Shown here: positions 44,917-54,145 of the stretch, piece by piece
Position numbering within the stretch: the stretch's first letter is position 1
Layout of the letters: each line of letters opens with the position of its first letter
Origin: Actinoallomurus soli
GTDB taxonomy: Bacteria; Actinomycetota; Actinomycetes; Streptosporangiales; Streptosporangiaceae
Assembly (NCBI RefSeq): GCF_024055715.1
Contig: NZ_JAMXMV010000004.1
Span: 434,001 to 498,000, forward strand
Length of the DNA stretch: 64,000 nucleotides
Direction of reading: 5' to 3'
Notes under the pieces: model-generated
Database searches by the model: none
The model's input: only the letters and a program-made list of their open reading frames with translations
What the model was told of the DNA's origin: nothing
Program-made: the position numbers and the translations under genes

Positions 44917-45308
44917 GTGAACGGAATCCCCCTGATCGACGAGGACCAGGACGACGAGATCTGCTCGTACCTCGCCACCTGCCCCGTCACGTCCGACCTC
45001 GCGCGGCGGATCGCCGGCCTGCTGAATCTCCCCTGGGAGGACCCCGAGGTCATCGAACGCGCCATGTGCGGCCTCGGCTGGGACGACGACGCCGACGTCC
45101 CAGTGGACGAGGTCCGCCTCGTGACCGACCTCGGCCACCTGGTCCACGGCGACTTCTGCCTCTACATGCCGTTCGCCCACCTCTACACCGTGGGCGGCGA
45201 CCTCTGGCCGGAGGACGGGTGGGGGACGCGGTCGTCTTCATCCGCCCCCTGCCCGAGGAGACGCCGCTCCCCGACGGCGCCGCGCTGTCCGGCTTCCTCA
45301 CCTGGTAG
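44917..45308 (+). pseudogene. Small unknown gene with a -1 frameshift
   Basis: From GTG 44917 the reading frame is clean to about 45216 (VNGIPLIDEDQDDEIC ... YTVGGDLWPEDG). Good codon usage then continues one frame over from 45219 (VGDAVVFIRPLPEETPLP ... SGFLTW) to TAG 45306-45308. One G seems missing in the run 45216-45225. A full-length product would be about 130 residues. I do not recognise the family. GACAAT eight bases before GTG could be a -10 for a leaderless transcript. It could be an authentic frameshift or a sequencing error. Confidence 0.6.
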
Positions 45309-45326
45309 GCCGGACGACAACGGCGA

Positions 45327-45356
45327 AGGGCGGCCACCCGGAAGGGTGACCGCCCT
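45327..45356 (-). terminator. rplJ-rplL terminator hairpin
   Basis: A 13-bp stem with one mismatch (AGGGCGG-CACCC with GGGTG-CCGCCCT) and a 4-nt loop begins 49 bp after the rplL stop. It also lies just after the stop of the convergent frameshifted gene, so it may serve both. Confidence 0.7.
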
Positions 45357-45405
45357 CGAAGAGCGCTGAGAAAGCGCCGTAAAGAGAACCGGGTAAGGCA
45401 GTGCC

Positions 45406-45792
45406 TTACTTGACGGTGACCGTCGCGCCGGCCTTCTCCAGGGCCTCCTTGGCCTTGTCGGCCGTCTCCTTGTTGACCTTCTCCAGCAGCGGCTTCGGCG
45501 CGCCGTCGACCAGGTCCTTGGCCTCCTTGAGGCCCAGGCTCGTGAGGCCACGGACCTCCTTGATGACCTGGATCTTCTTGTCGCCGGCGGCCTCGAGGAT
45601 GACGTCGAACTCGTCCTTCTCCTCGGCGGCCTCGGCCGGAGCGCCCGGGGCGCCCGGAGCGGCGGCGACCGCGACGGGGGCGGCGGCCTTGACGTCGAAG
45701 GTGTCCTCGAACTGCTTCACGAACTCGGAGAGCTCGAGAAGGGTCATCTCCTTGAAAGCGTCGAGCAGCTCGTCGGTGCTGAGCTTCGCCAT
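45406..45792 (-). CDS. rplL: 50S ribosomal protein L7/L12
   Basis: Forms the L12 stalk that recruits translational GTPases. The 128-residue product has the N-terminal L10-binding helix ([21 protein letters not shown]), an Ala-rich hinge and the globular C-terminal domain with [25 protein letters not shown]. Typical length. It follows rplJ by 75 bp. Confidence 0.98.
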   Translation of the reverse strand: MAKLSTDELLDAFKEMTLLELSEFVKQFEDTFDVKAAAPVAVAAAPGAPGAPAEAAEEKDEFDVILEAAGDKKIQVIKEVRGLTSLGLKEAKDLVDGAPKPLLEKVNKETADKAKEALEKAGATVTVK

Positions 45793-45867
45793 GGTGTTGC
45801 TTCCTCCTGTTGAAAACCCGCGTCGCTCGTGCGGGTGGGGTAATTCAGGTCTGTTACGACCGCGGGA

Positions 45868-46443
45868 TCAACCCTCGTCCGACGTCTCGGCCGGCGCCTC
45901 GGCGGCGGCCTCCGTGGCCCCGCCCTCCTCTTCACGCTTGACCCGCAGAGCCTCGGCCAGCTGGGCGGCCTTGGTCGGCAGGGCGTTGAAGAGAGCGGCG
46001 GCGTTGCCCATCGACGCCTTCATCGCACCCGCGAGCTTCGCGAGGAGGACCTCGCGGGACTCGAGGGAGGCGAGCGTGGTGATGTCCTCGGACGTCATCG
46101 GCTTGCCGTCGACGACGCCGCCCTTGATCACCAAGTTCGGGTTGGCCTTGGCGAAGTCACGCAGGCCCTTGGCGGCCTCGACCACATCGCCCTTGACGAA
46201 CGCGATCGCCGACGGGCCCTGGAGCAGCTGCTCGAGCTCCTCGGTGACCCCGGCCTCGCGCGCGGCGATCTTGGTCAGCGTGTTCTTCACCACGGCGAAA
46301 CGTGCATTCTCACCGAGCGATCGGCGCAGCTCGCTGAGCTGCGCCACGGTGAGCCCGCGGTACTCGGTCAGCACGGCACCGCTCGAGCTCTCGAACTCGC
46401 TCTTGAGCTCGGCGACCGCCGCCGCCTTGTCCGCCCTCGCCAT
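45868..46443 (-). CDS. rplJ: 50S ribosomal protein L10
   Basis: Base of the L12 stalk; in other bacteria it represses its own mRNA. The 191-residue product starts [20 protein letters not shown] and has [19 protein letters not shown] and a C-terminal acidic/alanine-rich tail. The ATG at 46443 follows AAGGAGG; the longer in-frame extension falls in the leader region. Confidence 0.98.
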   Translation of the reverse strand: MARADKAAAVAELKSEFESSSGAVLTEYRGLTVAQLSELRRSLGENARFAVVKNTLTKIAAREAGVTEELEQLLQGPSAIAFVKGDVVEAAKGLRDFAKANPNLVIKGGVVDGKPMTSEDITTLASLESREVLLAKLAGAMKASMGNAAALFNALPTKAAQLAEALRVKREEEGGATEAAAEAPAETSDEG

Positions 46444-46560
46444 GGGCCTCCTTCCAGATGTGCGCCGGTGGAGAAGGCCCAGAGACGACGAACGCCCCGG
46501 CGCAGGCGCACGGGGCGGACGACATGACCAGCACCAGGTCACGTCTCAGCTCTCGATGTC
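46444..46560 (-). promoter_or_regulatory. Putative L10 leader (rplJL mRNA leader)
   Basis: The stretch before rplJ contains a GC-rich hairpin, CGCCCCG with CGGGGCG (46493-46499 with 46511-46517), in the position where L10-binding leaders autoregulate rplJL. Identification rests on position and the stem only. The rest of 46561-46770 shows a small CACCC/GGGTG hairpin and no gene. Confidence 0.45.
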
Positions 46561-46770
46561 ACCTACGCGGGCCGCCCGCTGTGCGGGACCTTCAGTCACC
46601 CTGTGGGTGACGACCGGCGGTCTTCGGCGTTGAACAGCGTACGCGATCCCGCCGAGACGACCAAATCGAGGCTTCGTCCGCGTCTCCGGCGGCCGCGATG
46701 AGGGCCCCGAACGCGTGTCCGCCGGGAGGACCGTCAACGGTCGTCCCGGCAGAGGCGGTGCCCGGAGGTG

Positions 46771-47607
46771 TCAGCCGGCGGAGGTCACCTGGCCGGCGGG
46801 CGGGGCGGAGATGGAGACCGGCTGGTTGAACCCGGTGTAGGTCGTCGTGATGGTCGACTGCACCTGGGAGCCCGCAGGGGTCCGGACCGTCATCTTGCGG
46901 GGAAGCTGCTGGTCGTCCAGCCACAGGTCGAAATTCATCTTGTCCAACCCGCTCTTGGCGACCATCTGCTGCATCGCCGCGCGCTGGTCGCCGCTGAGCT
47001 TGGCCAGAGCCGCCTGCACGGAGTAGGTGCCCTTGTAGTGCGTCGTCTGGGTGCCGCCGACGGTCTCGGTCCCGACCTTGGTGACGTCCTTGGAGGCGGT
47101 GAGCATCCGGGTATTGGCCGAGGGGTCGGCCTGCTTGGACTGGTTCATGAGCGACTTGATGTCGATGCCGCTCTTCGCGCCGATCTTGCTGAGCGACATC
47201 TTGATCCACGGCTTGCCGCCGGCCTGCTGCGAGAGCGCGGGCATCTTCATGTAGACGTAGTCGCCGAGGAGGATCTCCTCGAAGCCGCCGGTCTCCTTGC
47301 CGTTGACCGACATGCCGGGAACGGTCATCCTCATGGCCAGCTTCGGGCTGAGCCGGTAGGAGATCCGGCCGGTCATCTTCACGTTCTGCCCCGACGTGGT
47401 GGTGTCCGTGGAGACGGTGGCCTTGAACGACTTGATGGTGCCGGCCTTCTGCGAGGCCGTGCTGATCTGCTCTGCCGCGAGCTGCGTTCTGCCGGACGTG
47501 GACGAACCTCCCTGCGCCTTCTTCCCACCGTCTCCTCCGCCGCATGCGGCGAGGGAGAGGGCCAGAGCGGCCCCAGCGGTGATACAGACGGCGTTTCGGC
47601 GAATCAT
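46771..47607 (-). CDS. Putative lipoprotein, LppX/LprAFG-like (copy 1)
   Basis: The 278-residue product has a signal peptide ending in lipobox LAAC (lipidated Cys22) followed by GGGDGG. The mature part contains LSPKLAMRM...GGFEEILLGDYVYMKMP and GGKPWIKMSL, a pattern of secreted lipid-binding LppX/LprG-type proteins. It is the same length as, and clearly paralogous to, the next gene upstream (GGKPW-K-S, TTHY-GT, LW-D-LPRK shared). Two such genes between rplJ and rplA are not part of the ribosomal operon. Function inferred. Confidence 0.7.
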   Translation of the reverse strand: MIRRNAVCITAGAALALSLAACGGGDGGKKAQGGSSTSGRTQLAAEQISTASQKAGTIKSFKATVSTDTTTSGQNVKMTGRISYRLSPKLAMRMTVPGMSVNGKETGGFEEILLGDYVYMKMPALSQQAGGKPWIKMSLSKIGAKSGIDIKSLMNQSKQADPSANTRMLTASKDVTKVGTETVGGTQTTHYKGTYSVQAALAKLSGDQRAAMQQMVAKSGLDKMNFDLWLDDQQLPRKMTVRTPAGSQVQSTITTTYTGFNQPVSISAPPAGQVTSAG

Positions 47608-47780
47608 CAACGTCTCCTCTGGTAGCGATGCGCGCACGCCGATGACGGCCGCGCGCAGCGGACAGCAGTTGGACGTCGGCCCGGCCCGATCGGTTCAACT
47701 TCACCGACCGTCACGACAGAGAACAGCGCGCCTGCCGCCGAGGGCCGCCGGGCGCGCCGCCGTTTCCGGGCCTTCCGGCG

Positions 47781-47812
47781 CGGGGCCGGCCGGGAGGTGC
47801 CGGCCGGCCCCG
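47781..47812 (-). terminator. Terminator between the two lipoprotein genes
   Basis: A perfect 13-bp stem (CGGGGCCGGCCGG with its complement) with a 6-nt loop sits 22 bp after the upstream lipoprotein stop. The two paralogs are therefore likely separate transcripts. Confidence 0.75.
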
Positions 47813-47834
47813 TCAGCGCCGGTGGGGGTGGGGG

Positions 47835-48671
47835 TCAGTGGCCGGCGCCCAGTTTCGGCATGAGCTGGTTGCCGTCGGCGACCTGGCTCGCCGGGGGCGC
47901 GGACACACTGAAGGACTTGTTGTAGTCGCTGTAGACCATGGTGGCGGTGGCCGTGCCGTCCGACGCGGCGCCCTTGGCCGTCAGCTTGCGCGGCAGGTTG
48001 TCCGAGCCGACCCACAGGTCGAAGACGACATTCTTGGCGCCACTCTTCTGGTACAGATCCTGGAACGACTGCTTGGCCTTGCCGGTGAGTTGCGCGGCGG
48101 CGTCCTTCGCCGTGATCGTTCCGGTGTAGTGGGTGGTCTTCTCGCCGTCGATGGTCTGCGTGCCGGCCTTGCGCACGTCCTTCGAGCTGGTGAAGATCTT
48201 CGTCTGCTGCGCAGGGTCGGCCTGCTTGAGGATGTCGTTCAGGTTCACGCCGGCCTGCTGCGCGGCCTTGGAGACCGAGAACTTCACCCACGGCTTACCG
48301 CCGGTGAACTGCGAGAGCTGCGAGGGGACCTTCCCGTACAGCGTGTCGCCGAGAAGGATCGCCCGCAGACCCGAGTCCACGGAACGACCGTTGAACCCGG
48401 CCGAGTCGAGGGTGCCGACCGCGGCGAGCTCGGGGCTCAGCCGGACCTGCACGACCCCGTGCGCCTTGGAAGCGGCCTTTCCACTACCGCTCTCGGTGAT
48501 GTCGACCTTGTACGACTTGACGGTGCTGGTCTTCTGCGCCGCCAGATTGATCGCCTGGGCGGCGGAGACGTTCACCGCGTCGGCGTTGTTCTTCGCGGCA
48601 CCACCGCACCCGGCGAGGGAGACCATAAGGGCGGCACCCGCGGCCGTACCCACCGCATATCGACGAACCAT
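47835..48671 (-). CDS. Putative lipoprotein, LppX/LprAFG-like (copy 2)
   Basis: The 278-residue protein has lipobox LAGC with Cys22, matching copy 1 exactly in position. The mature domain contains LSPELAAVGTL, GGKPWVKFSV and FDLWVGSDNLPRKL, aligned with copy 1. The ATG at 48671 has a perfect AGGAGG. Tandem duplication is clear; divergence is substantial. Role as an exported lipid- or glycolipid-binding protein is inference. Confidence 0.7.
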   Translation of the reverse strand: MVRRYAVGTAAGAALMVSLAGCGGAAKNNADAVNVSAAQAINLAAQKTSTVKSYKVDITESGSGKAASKAHGVVQVRLSPELAAVGTLDSAGFNGRSVDSGLRAILLGDTLYGKVPSQLSQFTGGKPWVKFSVSKAAQQAGVNLNDILKQADPAQQTKIFTSSKDVRKAGTQTIDGEKTTHYTGTITAKDAAAQLTGKAKQSFQDLYQKSGAKNVVFDLWVGSDNLPRKLTAKGAASDGTATATMVYSDYNKSFSVSAPPASQVADGNQLMPKLGAGH

Positions 48672-48840
48672 TGAACCCTCCTGCGTATCGCGTACGGCCC
48701 TCGGCTCGTGGAGAGCACGAACGCCTGATTCCAGCACTATCGAGTCTTGCCTCCCTAGATCTTGTAAACATCCCCCATGGGGACCAGATCCCTTATCTCC
48801 GAGTGCGACGTGAGTCGTACGACAGGATGAGACAACGCGA

Positions 48841-48868
48841 AAGGGCGCCCCCGACCGGGGACGCCCTT
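48841..48868 (-). terminator. rplKA terminator hairpin
   Basis: AAGGGCGCCCCC pairs with GGGGACGCCCTT with one mismatch and a short loop, about 28 bp after the rplA stop codon. Confidence 0.7.
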
Positions 48869-48896
48869 CCGTGATCGCTGTCGCGTCAGCTCGTCG

Positions 48897-49619
48897 TCAC
48901 GCCGTGGCGTCCTCGAGCTCCGCGGTGAGGTTGCGCGTGGCGTTCGGGTCGACCGGGATGCCCGGACCCATCGTCGTGCTCAGGGTCGCCTTCTTGATGT
49001 AGCGCCCCTTCGCCGCCGACGGCTTGAGCCGCATGATCTCCTCCAGCGCGGCGGCGTAGTTCTCCACGAGCTGCTTCTCGGTGAAGGACGTCTTGCCGGC
49101 GATGAAGTGCAGGTTCCCGTGGCGGTCCACGCGGAACTCGATCTTGCCGCCCTTGATGTCGGACACGGCCTTGGCCACGTCGGTGGTGACGGTGCCCGTC
49201 TTCGGGTTCGGCATGAGGCCACGGGGGCCGAGCACGCGGCCGAGCCGGCCGACCTTGCCCATCATGTCCGGGGTCGCCACGACGGCGTCGAAGTCGAGCC
49301 AGCCGCCCTGGATCCGCTCGATCATGTCGTCGGAGCCGACGTGGTCGGCGCCGGCCTCGCGGGCCTCGTCGGCCTTGGCGCCACCGGTGATGACCAGCAC
49401 GCGGGCGGTCTTACCGGTGCCGTGAGGCAGGTTGACGGTGCCACGGACCATCTGGTCGGCCTTGCGCGGGTCCACCCCGAGCCGGAGCGCGACCTCGACG
49501 GTGGCGTCGAACTTGGTCGGCGAGGTGTCCTTGGCCAGCTTCACGGCCTCGGCCGGGCTGTAGAGCGCCGACTTGTCGATCTTGGTGTCGGCGTTGCGGT
49601 ACGCCTTGCTGCGCTTCAT
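48897..49619 (-). CDS. rplA: 50S ribosomal protein L1
   Basis: L1 stalk protein that moves deacylated tRNA and represses the L11 operon in E. coli. The 240-residue product has [11 protein letters not shown], the conserved [21 protein letters not shown] (two blocks) and [10 protein letters not shown]. It follows rplK with a 216-bp gap that holds a REP-like repeat. Confidence 0.98.
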   Translation of the reverse strand: MKRSKAYRNADTKIDKSALYSPAEAVKLAKDTSPTKFDATVEVALRLGVDPRKADQMVRGTVNLPHGTGKTARVLVITGGAKADEAREAGADHVGSDDMIERIQGGWLDFDAVVATPDMMGKVGRLGRVLGPRGLMPNPKTGTVTTDVAKAVSDIKGGKIEFRVDRHGNLHFIAGKTSFTEKQLVENYAAALEEIMRLKPSAAKGRYIKKATLSTTMGPGIPVDPNATRNLTAELEDATA

Positions 49620-49779
49620 CGTGTTCTCCTGATCTGGAGCTCGTGGTGCGGGCCTGCGCGCGGCCCTCCCACACTCGGTTCTCGGCCGACGCGGCGGTCG
49701 CCGCGCCGGCCTCGGTGTGTCGCCGCCGTGTTATCTGCCGCGGTGCTCACTACCGCGCTCGCCTCCTCACTCGCTTCGC

Positions 49780-49825
49780 GGCCGGCTCGTATCTCACCGG
49801 CCGCTCCGCTCGCTCGTCGGCTCGC
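49780..49825. repeat. 46-nt intergenic repeat, copy 3 (rplK-rplA gap)
   Basis: This element matches 5808-5853 at 41 of 46 positions and ends 10 bases before the rplK stop codon, as copy 2 ends 4 bases before the adk stop. The preceding CTCCTCACTC...GCG context is also similar. This supports a dispersed repeat family in 3' untranslated regions. Confidence 0.7.
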
Positions 49826-49835
49826 CGCGGGGGCG

Positions 49836-50267
49836 TCAGTCGGTGACCGTGATGCCCATCGAACGGGCGGTGCCCGCGACGATCTTCTCGGCCTGCTCGG
49901 CCGAGTTGGCGTTGAGGTCCGGCATCTTGGTCGCGGCGATCTCCCGGAGCTGGTCGCGGGTGATCGTGCCGACCTTGGTCTTGTGCGGCTCGCTGCTGCC
50001 CTTGTCGATCCCGGCGGCCTTCTTGATCAGCTGCGCGGCCGGCGGGGTCTTGGTGACGAAGGTGAACGAGCGGTCCTCGTAGATGGTGATCTCTACGGGG
50101 ATGACGTTGCCGCGCTGGGACTCGGTCGCAGCGTTGTACTGCTTGCAGAAGTCCATGATGTTCACGCCGTGCGGACCGAGAGCGGTACCGACGGGCGGCG
50201 CGGGCGTCGCCTGGCCGGCCTGCAGCTGGACCTTGACGATCGCGGCGACCTTCTTCTTGGGAGGCAT
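49836..50267 (-). CDS. rplK: 50S ribosomal protein L11
   Basis: Binds the GTPase-associated centre and is part of the thiostrepton site and RelA activation. The 143-residue product starts [20 protein letters not shown] and has the N-terminal [13 protein letters not shown] loop and C-terminal RNA-binding domain. Canonical length. It begins 209 bp after nusG. Confidence 0.98.
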   Translation of the reverse strand: MPPKKKVAAIVKVQLQAGQATPAPPVGTALGPHGVNIMDFCKQYNAATESQRGNVIPVEITIYEDRSFTFVTKTPPAAQLIKKAAGIDKGSSEPHKTKVGTITRDQLREIAATKMPDLNANSAEQAEKIVAGTARSMGITVTD

Positions 50268-50409
50268 GCCTCACCCTTTCGTTCCGATTGTTCGTCGGCC
50301 CCCACTCCCGTACACACGGGCGACGCGGCGGATGGAACGTCGACCGCCGCGTTGGGACCGTCTCCCCCGCAGGCGCGCGGGGACGCGTTATGGAGGCCAT
50401 CGAGGCCAT

Positions 50410-50434
50410 GCGCCGGAGCGTCGTGCTCCGGCGC
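50410..50434 (-). terminator. secE-nusG terminator hairpin
   Basis: A perfect 10-bp stem, GCGCCGGAGC with GCTCCGGCGC, and a 5-nt loop lie 42 bp after the nusG stop. Between them is the 21-nt repeat array 50434-50495. Confidence 0.65.
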
Positions 50435-50495
50435 CGAACCTCGAAGACCCGGTCTCCGACCTCGGAGACCTGCTTGTCAGATCTTGGAGACCTGG
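50434..50495 (-). repeat. Three 21-nt imperfect repeats starting in the last codons of nusG
   Basis: On the minus strand, CAGGTCTCCAAG (nusG codons QVSK), CAGGTCTCCGAG and CGGGTCTTCGAG recur every 21-22 nt; the second and third are after the stop codon. The second unit also makes the palindrome GGTCTCCGACCTCGGAGACC (50451-50470). Function unknown. Confidence 0.5.
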
Positions 50496-51214
50496 TTGAA
50501 GGACAGCTCGACCGGAGTCTCCCGACCGAAGATCGACACCAGCACCTTCAGCTTCTGCGCCTCGGCGTTGATCTCGTTGACGGTCGCGGGCAGCGTGGCG
50601 AACGGGCCGTCCATGACGGTGACCGACTCGCCGACCTCGAAGTCGACGGTGGCCGCGGCCTTCGCCGTCTCCTTGGTCTTGGCCTGCTCCTCGGGCTCCG
50701 GGGCGAGCAGCGTCGCCACCTCGCGAAGGTGCAGCGGCGACGGGGTGTTCGAGAGGCCGACGAAGCCCGTCACGCCCGGCGTGTTGCGGACCGCGGCCCA
50801 GGACTCGTCCGTGAGCTCCATGCGGACCAGGATGTAGCCCGGCAGGACCTTCTCGTTGACCTTCTGGCGCTTGCCGCCCTTGACCTCGGTGACCTCGTGC
50901 TGCGGCACCTCGACCTGGAAGATGAAGTCCTCCATGTTGAGCGACTGGGTGCGCTGCTCGATGTTGGTCTTCACGCGGTTCTCATAGCCGGCGTACGAGT
51001 GAACGACGTACCACTCGCCCGGAAGGAGCCGCAGCTGCGTGGTGAACTCTTCGACCGGGTCCGACGCCTCGTCGGACGCCTCTTCTGACGCTGGGGCGGA
51101 CGTAGCGTCGGACTCCGTGGCGACTTCCTCAGCCTCGGCCGAAGCCGGCGCTTCCACCGACTCGGCCTCTTCGATGGCCTCGTCGTGAAGCTCTGGGGAC
51201 TCGGACACGGTCAC
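50477..51214 (-). CDS. nusG: Transcription termination/antitermination protein NusG
   Basis: NusG binds RNA polymerase and couples it to Rho and S10. From GTG 51214 the product is 245 residues. An acidic N-terminal extension (about 1-65, Glu/Ala/Ser-rich) precedes the NGN domain ([18 protein letters not shown]) and C-terminal KOW domain ([17 protein letters not shown]). Acidic extension is common in actinobacteria. An alternative GTG at 51208 is possible. Follows secE by 43 bp. Confidence 0.96.
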   Translation of the reverse strand: MTVSESPELHDEAIEEAESVEAPASAEAEEVATESDATSAPASEEASDEASDPVEEFTTQLRLLPGEWYVVHSYAGYENRVKTNIEQRTQSLNMEDFIFQVEVPQHEVTEVKGGKRQKVNEKVLPGYILVRMELTDESWAAVRNTPGVTGFVGLSNTPSPLHLREVATLLAPEPEEQAKTKETAKAAATVDFEVGESVTVMDGPFATLPATVNEINAEAQKLKVLVSIFGRETPVELSFNQVSKI

Positions 51215-51257
51215 TCTTTCTCTCGTCTGTGGGTTGCTGATGGAATCCGGCACGCGA

Positions 51258-51500
51258 TCAGCCGAAGAGCTTCAGCACAACCCAGGAGAAGGCGTTGTCG
51301 AGACCGAACACGATCGCCACGACGATGATCACGAAGACCAGCGACACGGTCGTGTAGGTGATGAGCTCATTGCGCGTCGGCCAGATGACCTTGCGAAGCT
51401 CGGCGACCACCTGGCGGTAGAAGAGGAGCGGGGAGGTCCGCTTCCTGGCGGACTTCTCCTTGTCCTGGGTCGCGGCCTCGCCGCGTGTCTCGGTCGCCAT
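51258..51500 (-). CDS. secE: Preprotein translocase subunit SecE
   Basis: Clamps the SecY channel. The 80-residue product has a charged N-terminus, the conserved [19 protein letters not shown] amphipathic helix and one C-terminal membrane helix (about 48-72). Typical single-helix actinobacterial SecE. Lies between tRNA-Trp and nusG. Confidence 0.97.
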   Translation of the reverse strand: MATETRGEAATQDKEKSARKRTSPLLFYRQVVAELRKVIWPTRNELITYTTVSLVFVIIVVAIVFGLDNAFSWVVLKLFG

Positions 51501-51602
51501 TGGTGTCGACGCATCCCCTCAGTCGGTTGTGTCGCGAACTTCCGGTGTGGGCGTGCGTTCAGTACGCCCGCGCACGTGTGCCGTGCACGAACCGTATTCC
51601 GC

Positions 51603-51675
51603 AGGGCAGGAGGGACTCGAACCCCCAACCACCGGTTTTGGAGACCGGGACTCTGGCCAATTGAGCTACTGCCCT
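51603..51675 (-). tRNA. tRNA-Trp (anticodon CCA)
   Basis: The reverse complement folds as a cloverleaf: acceptor AGGGCAG with CTGCCCT, D-arm GCTC...GAGT, anticodon stem CCGGT/ACCGG with loop CTCCAAA (anticodon CCA), and T-arm with GGTTCGAGTCC. CCA is not encoded. Position before secE is conserved in actinobacteria. Confidence 0.95.
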
Positions 51676-51861
51676 TCGTCAGTGTCGCCATCATGGCACG
51701 CGAGAACCATGCAGGACGCCACTAGGTCACGCAGTCTACGTCCCAAACCGCCCCCGCGTCGAACCAAACGCCGATCAGACCCTCCGCGCCTCTCCGGAGC
51801 CCCTTCGCCGTAAGGGGATATCGGGCTGAGACCTGGCGCGCCGTCTGCGACGATAGGCGGT

Positions 51862-53064
51862 ATGAGCTCTCGAATCTCCGCTCGGATCGCCGCGATCTCC
51901 GAGTCCGCGACCCTCGCCGTCGACGCCAAGGCCAAGGCGCTGAAGGCCGCGGGGCGTCCGGTGATCGGATTCGGCGCCGGCGAGCCCGACTTCCCGACTC
52001 CGGACTACATCGTCGAGGCCGCGGTCGAGGCGTGCCACAACCCCCGGTTCCACAAGTACACGCCGGCCGGGGGGCTGCCCGAGCTCAAGGCCGCCGTCGC
52101 GGAGAAGACCAGGCGCGACTCCGGCTACGAGGTCGAGGCGTCGCAGGTCCTCATCACCAACGGCGGCAAGCAGGCGGTGTACGAGGCGTTCGCCGCGCTG
52201 CTCGACCCGGGCGACGAGGTCCTGGTGCCGACGCCGTACTGGACCACCTACCCGGAGTCGATCAAGCTGGCGGGCGGCGTGCCGGTCGACGTGGTCGCCG
52301 ACGAGACCACCGGCTACCTGGTGAGCGTCGACCAGCTGGAGCAGGCCCGCACCGACCGGACCAAGGTCCTGCTGTTCGTCTCCCCGTCCAACCCGACCGG
52401 CGCGGTCTACTCGCGTGAGCAGGTCGCCGAGATCGGCCGCTGGGCCGCCGAGCACGGCCTGTGGGTCGTCACCGACGAGATCTACGAGCACCTGGTCTAC
52501 GGCGACGCGGAGTTCTCCTCGATGCCGGTGGTCGTGCCGGAGCTGGCCGACCGCACCCTCGTCCTCAACGGGGTGGCCAAGACGTACGCGATGACCGGCT
52601 GGCGCGTGGGCTGGCTGATCGGCCCGCAGGACGTCGTGAAGGCCGCGACCAACCTGCAGTCGCACGCGACCTCGAATGTGGCGAACGTCTCACAGGCCGC
52701 CGCGCTCGCCGCGGTGAGCGGCGACCTGTCCGCCGTCGCCGAGATGCGGACGGCGTTCGACCGGCGCCGCAAGACGATGGTGCGGATGCTGAACGACATC
52801 CCCGGCGTCGTGTGCCCCGAGCCGAAGGGCGCCTTCTACGCCTACCCGTCGGTCAAGGAGCTGCTGGGCAAGGAGCTTCGCGGCAGGCGCCCGCAGACCT
52901 CCGTGGAGCTGGCGGCCCTGATCCTCGAAGAGGCCGAGGTCGCCCTGGTCCCCGGCGAGGCGTTCGGCACGCCGGGCTACTTCCGCCTGTCCTACGCCCT
53001 GGGCGACGAGGACCTGGCCGAAGGCGTCGGCCGGGTGGCCAAGCTGCTGTCCGAGGCCCACTGA
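51862..53064 (+). CDS. aspC: PLP-dependent class I aminotransferase, aspartate aminotransferase type
   Basis: Transfers amino groups between aspartate (or related amino acids) and 2-oxoglutarate using PLP. The 400-residue protein has the Schiff-base lysine K240 in [30 protein letters not shown] near the N-terminus and [12 protein letters not shown]. Substrate specificity cannot be read from the sequence. Start ATG 51862. A 325-bp gap with two terminator-like hairpins follows. Confidence 0.88.
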   Translation: MSSRISARIAAISESATLAVDAKAKALKAAGRPVIGFGAGEPDFPTPDYIVEAAVEACHNPRFHKYTPAGGLPELKAAVAEKTRRDSGYEVEASQVLITNGGKQAVYEAFAALLDPGDEVLVPTPYWTTYPESIKLAGGVPVDVVADETTGYLVSVDQLEQARTDRTKVLLFVSPSNPTGAVYSREQVAEIGRWAAEHGLWVVTDEIYEHLVYGDAEFSSMPVVVPELADRTLVLNGVAKTYAMTGWRVGWLIGPQDVVKAATNLQSHATSNVANVSQAAALAAVSGDLSAVAEMRTAFDRRRKTMVRMLNDIPGVVCPEPKGAFYAYPSVKELLGKELRGRRPQTSVELAALILEEAEVALVPGEAFGTPGYFRLSYALGDEDLAEGVGRVAKLLSEAH

Positions 53065-53129
53065 GTCCGGGCCCACTGAGTCCGGGCCCACGCCGGGTCC
53101 GGGCCCGCCGGCCGGAGCGGATGCCACGA

Positions 53130-53161
53130 CGCCCCACGAGTGCCACGGTGCTCGTGGGGCG
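53130..53161 (+). terminator. Terminator of the aminotransferase gene
   Basis: CGCCCCACGAG and CTCGTGGGGCG form a perfect 11-bp stem with a 10-nt loop, 66 bp after the stop codon. Direct repeats CACTGAGTCCGGGCC (from the stop codon) precede it. Confidence 0.6.
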
Positions 53162-53254
53162 CCTCCGATATGGCTGTGAAACCGGTCGGCCGCCGTGCGC
53201 CCGCGCCGTACGGTCCCGCCGTACGTCCGCGCCGCGCCGTGCGCCCCGCCGACC

Positions 53255-53288
53255 GGGTGTCGACTCGGGGCGGGCCGAGTCGACACCC
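53255..53288 (-). terminator. 14-bp palindromic hairpin downstream of the sigma-associated gene
   Basis: GGGTGTCGACTCGG pairs perfectly with CCGAGTCGACACCC around a 6-nt loop. It lies 102 bp after the stop of the minus-strand gene at 53390 and could terminate its transcript. Next to it is a second small repeat (TCGATCGACC). No gene is seen in 53065-53389. Confidence 0.55.
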
Positions 53289-53389
53289 GACCGACTCGAT
53301 CGACCCCGGATCGATCGACCCCCGCTTTCCTCCCCGCGACCCGCCGCCGGCGCGGCCGGTCCCCTCCGCGGGCGCGGGATCCGTGACGT

Positions 53390-54142
53390 TCAGTCGACCT
53401 GGACGCCCTCGGCGACCCGCATGAGCCGGGTGCCGAGCGTGGGGCTCACCCCGACCCAGACACCGAGCCCCGATCGCTCGATCCACATGACCTGGCCGAA
53501 CGTCGCGCCCGCGGCGGCGCGCAGAGCGGCGTGGCCGTGCACCTCGGCGTGCTGCGCCGAGGCGGGCGTGAAGCCCATGTCGCCGGGCCCCTTGAGCGAG
53601 TCGTCGCGTACGAGCCGCACCTCGATCCAGCCGGCCGGGCCGGTCCAGCGGCAGGTCGTCGTCCGGCGGGCCCCGGTCTCGCCGGTGTGACAGGTGTCGT
53701 GCGGGTCGATGCCGTCCGGGAGGTAGGCCAGCAGCGCCTTGACGACGTCCGGCGCGGTCCCGCGCGGCGATCCGGTGCCGGGGTGCCGCGACGGCCGCGT
53801 CCCCGCGTGGGTCTTGGCCGACGGGCTCTCGGACGGCGCCGTGGATCCGTTGCTCCGGGCCGCGGACGGCGACGGCGCTGCGGATCCGGCCGTCGTGGTC
53901 CCGCCGATCCCCGGGTGCCGCCCCTCGGGCCCCGGAGCGCTGACCGGCTGCGGGCGGATCGCCTGATAGGTCGGGATGACCGCGATGGCGACCACGACCC
54001 CGGCGGCCGCGACCGCGATGGTCGCCCGCCGTCGTACCGTCCGCTGGTGGCGGCGCCGTGCCTCATGCGCCAGCGTGCCGGGCGCGGACACCCCCGTGAC
54101 ATGATCCGCCATGGCCTGCCGGAGTTCGTCCTCCAGATCCAT
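53390..54142 (-). CDS. Putative anti-sigma-like membrane protein
   Basis: The 250-residue protein has a short cytoplasmic N-terminus, one membrane helix (about 41-62, IAVAAAGVVVAIAVIPTYQ), a Ser/Pro/Thr linker and an exported globular part (VVKALLAYLPDGIDPHDTC to the end) with two cysteines in CHTGE...CRW. Three bases separate it from the sigma gene, so the two are coupled. Partner role is inferred from that context; the usual zinc anti-sigma motif is not present. Confidence 0.6.
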   Translation of the reverse strand: MDLEDELRQAMADHVTGVSAPGTLAHEARRRHQRTVRRRATIAVAAAGVVVAIAVIPTYQAIRPQPVSAPGPEGRHPGIGGTTTAGSAAPSPSAARSNGSTAPSESPSAKTHAGTRPSRHPGTGSPRGTAPDVVKALLAYLPDGIDPHDTCHTGETGARRTTTCRWTGPAGWIEVRLVRDDSLKGPGDMGFTPASAQHAEVHGHAALRAAAGATFGQVMWIERSGLGVWVGVSPTLGTRLMRVAEGVQVD

Positions 54143-54145
54143 GGT

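Noticed and set aside
53390-54142. Zinc-binding anti-sigma (ZAS) protein
   Set aside because: The HxxxCxxC motif of that family is missing; only the context supports an anti-sigma role.
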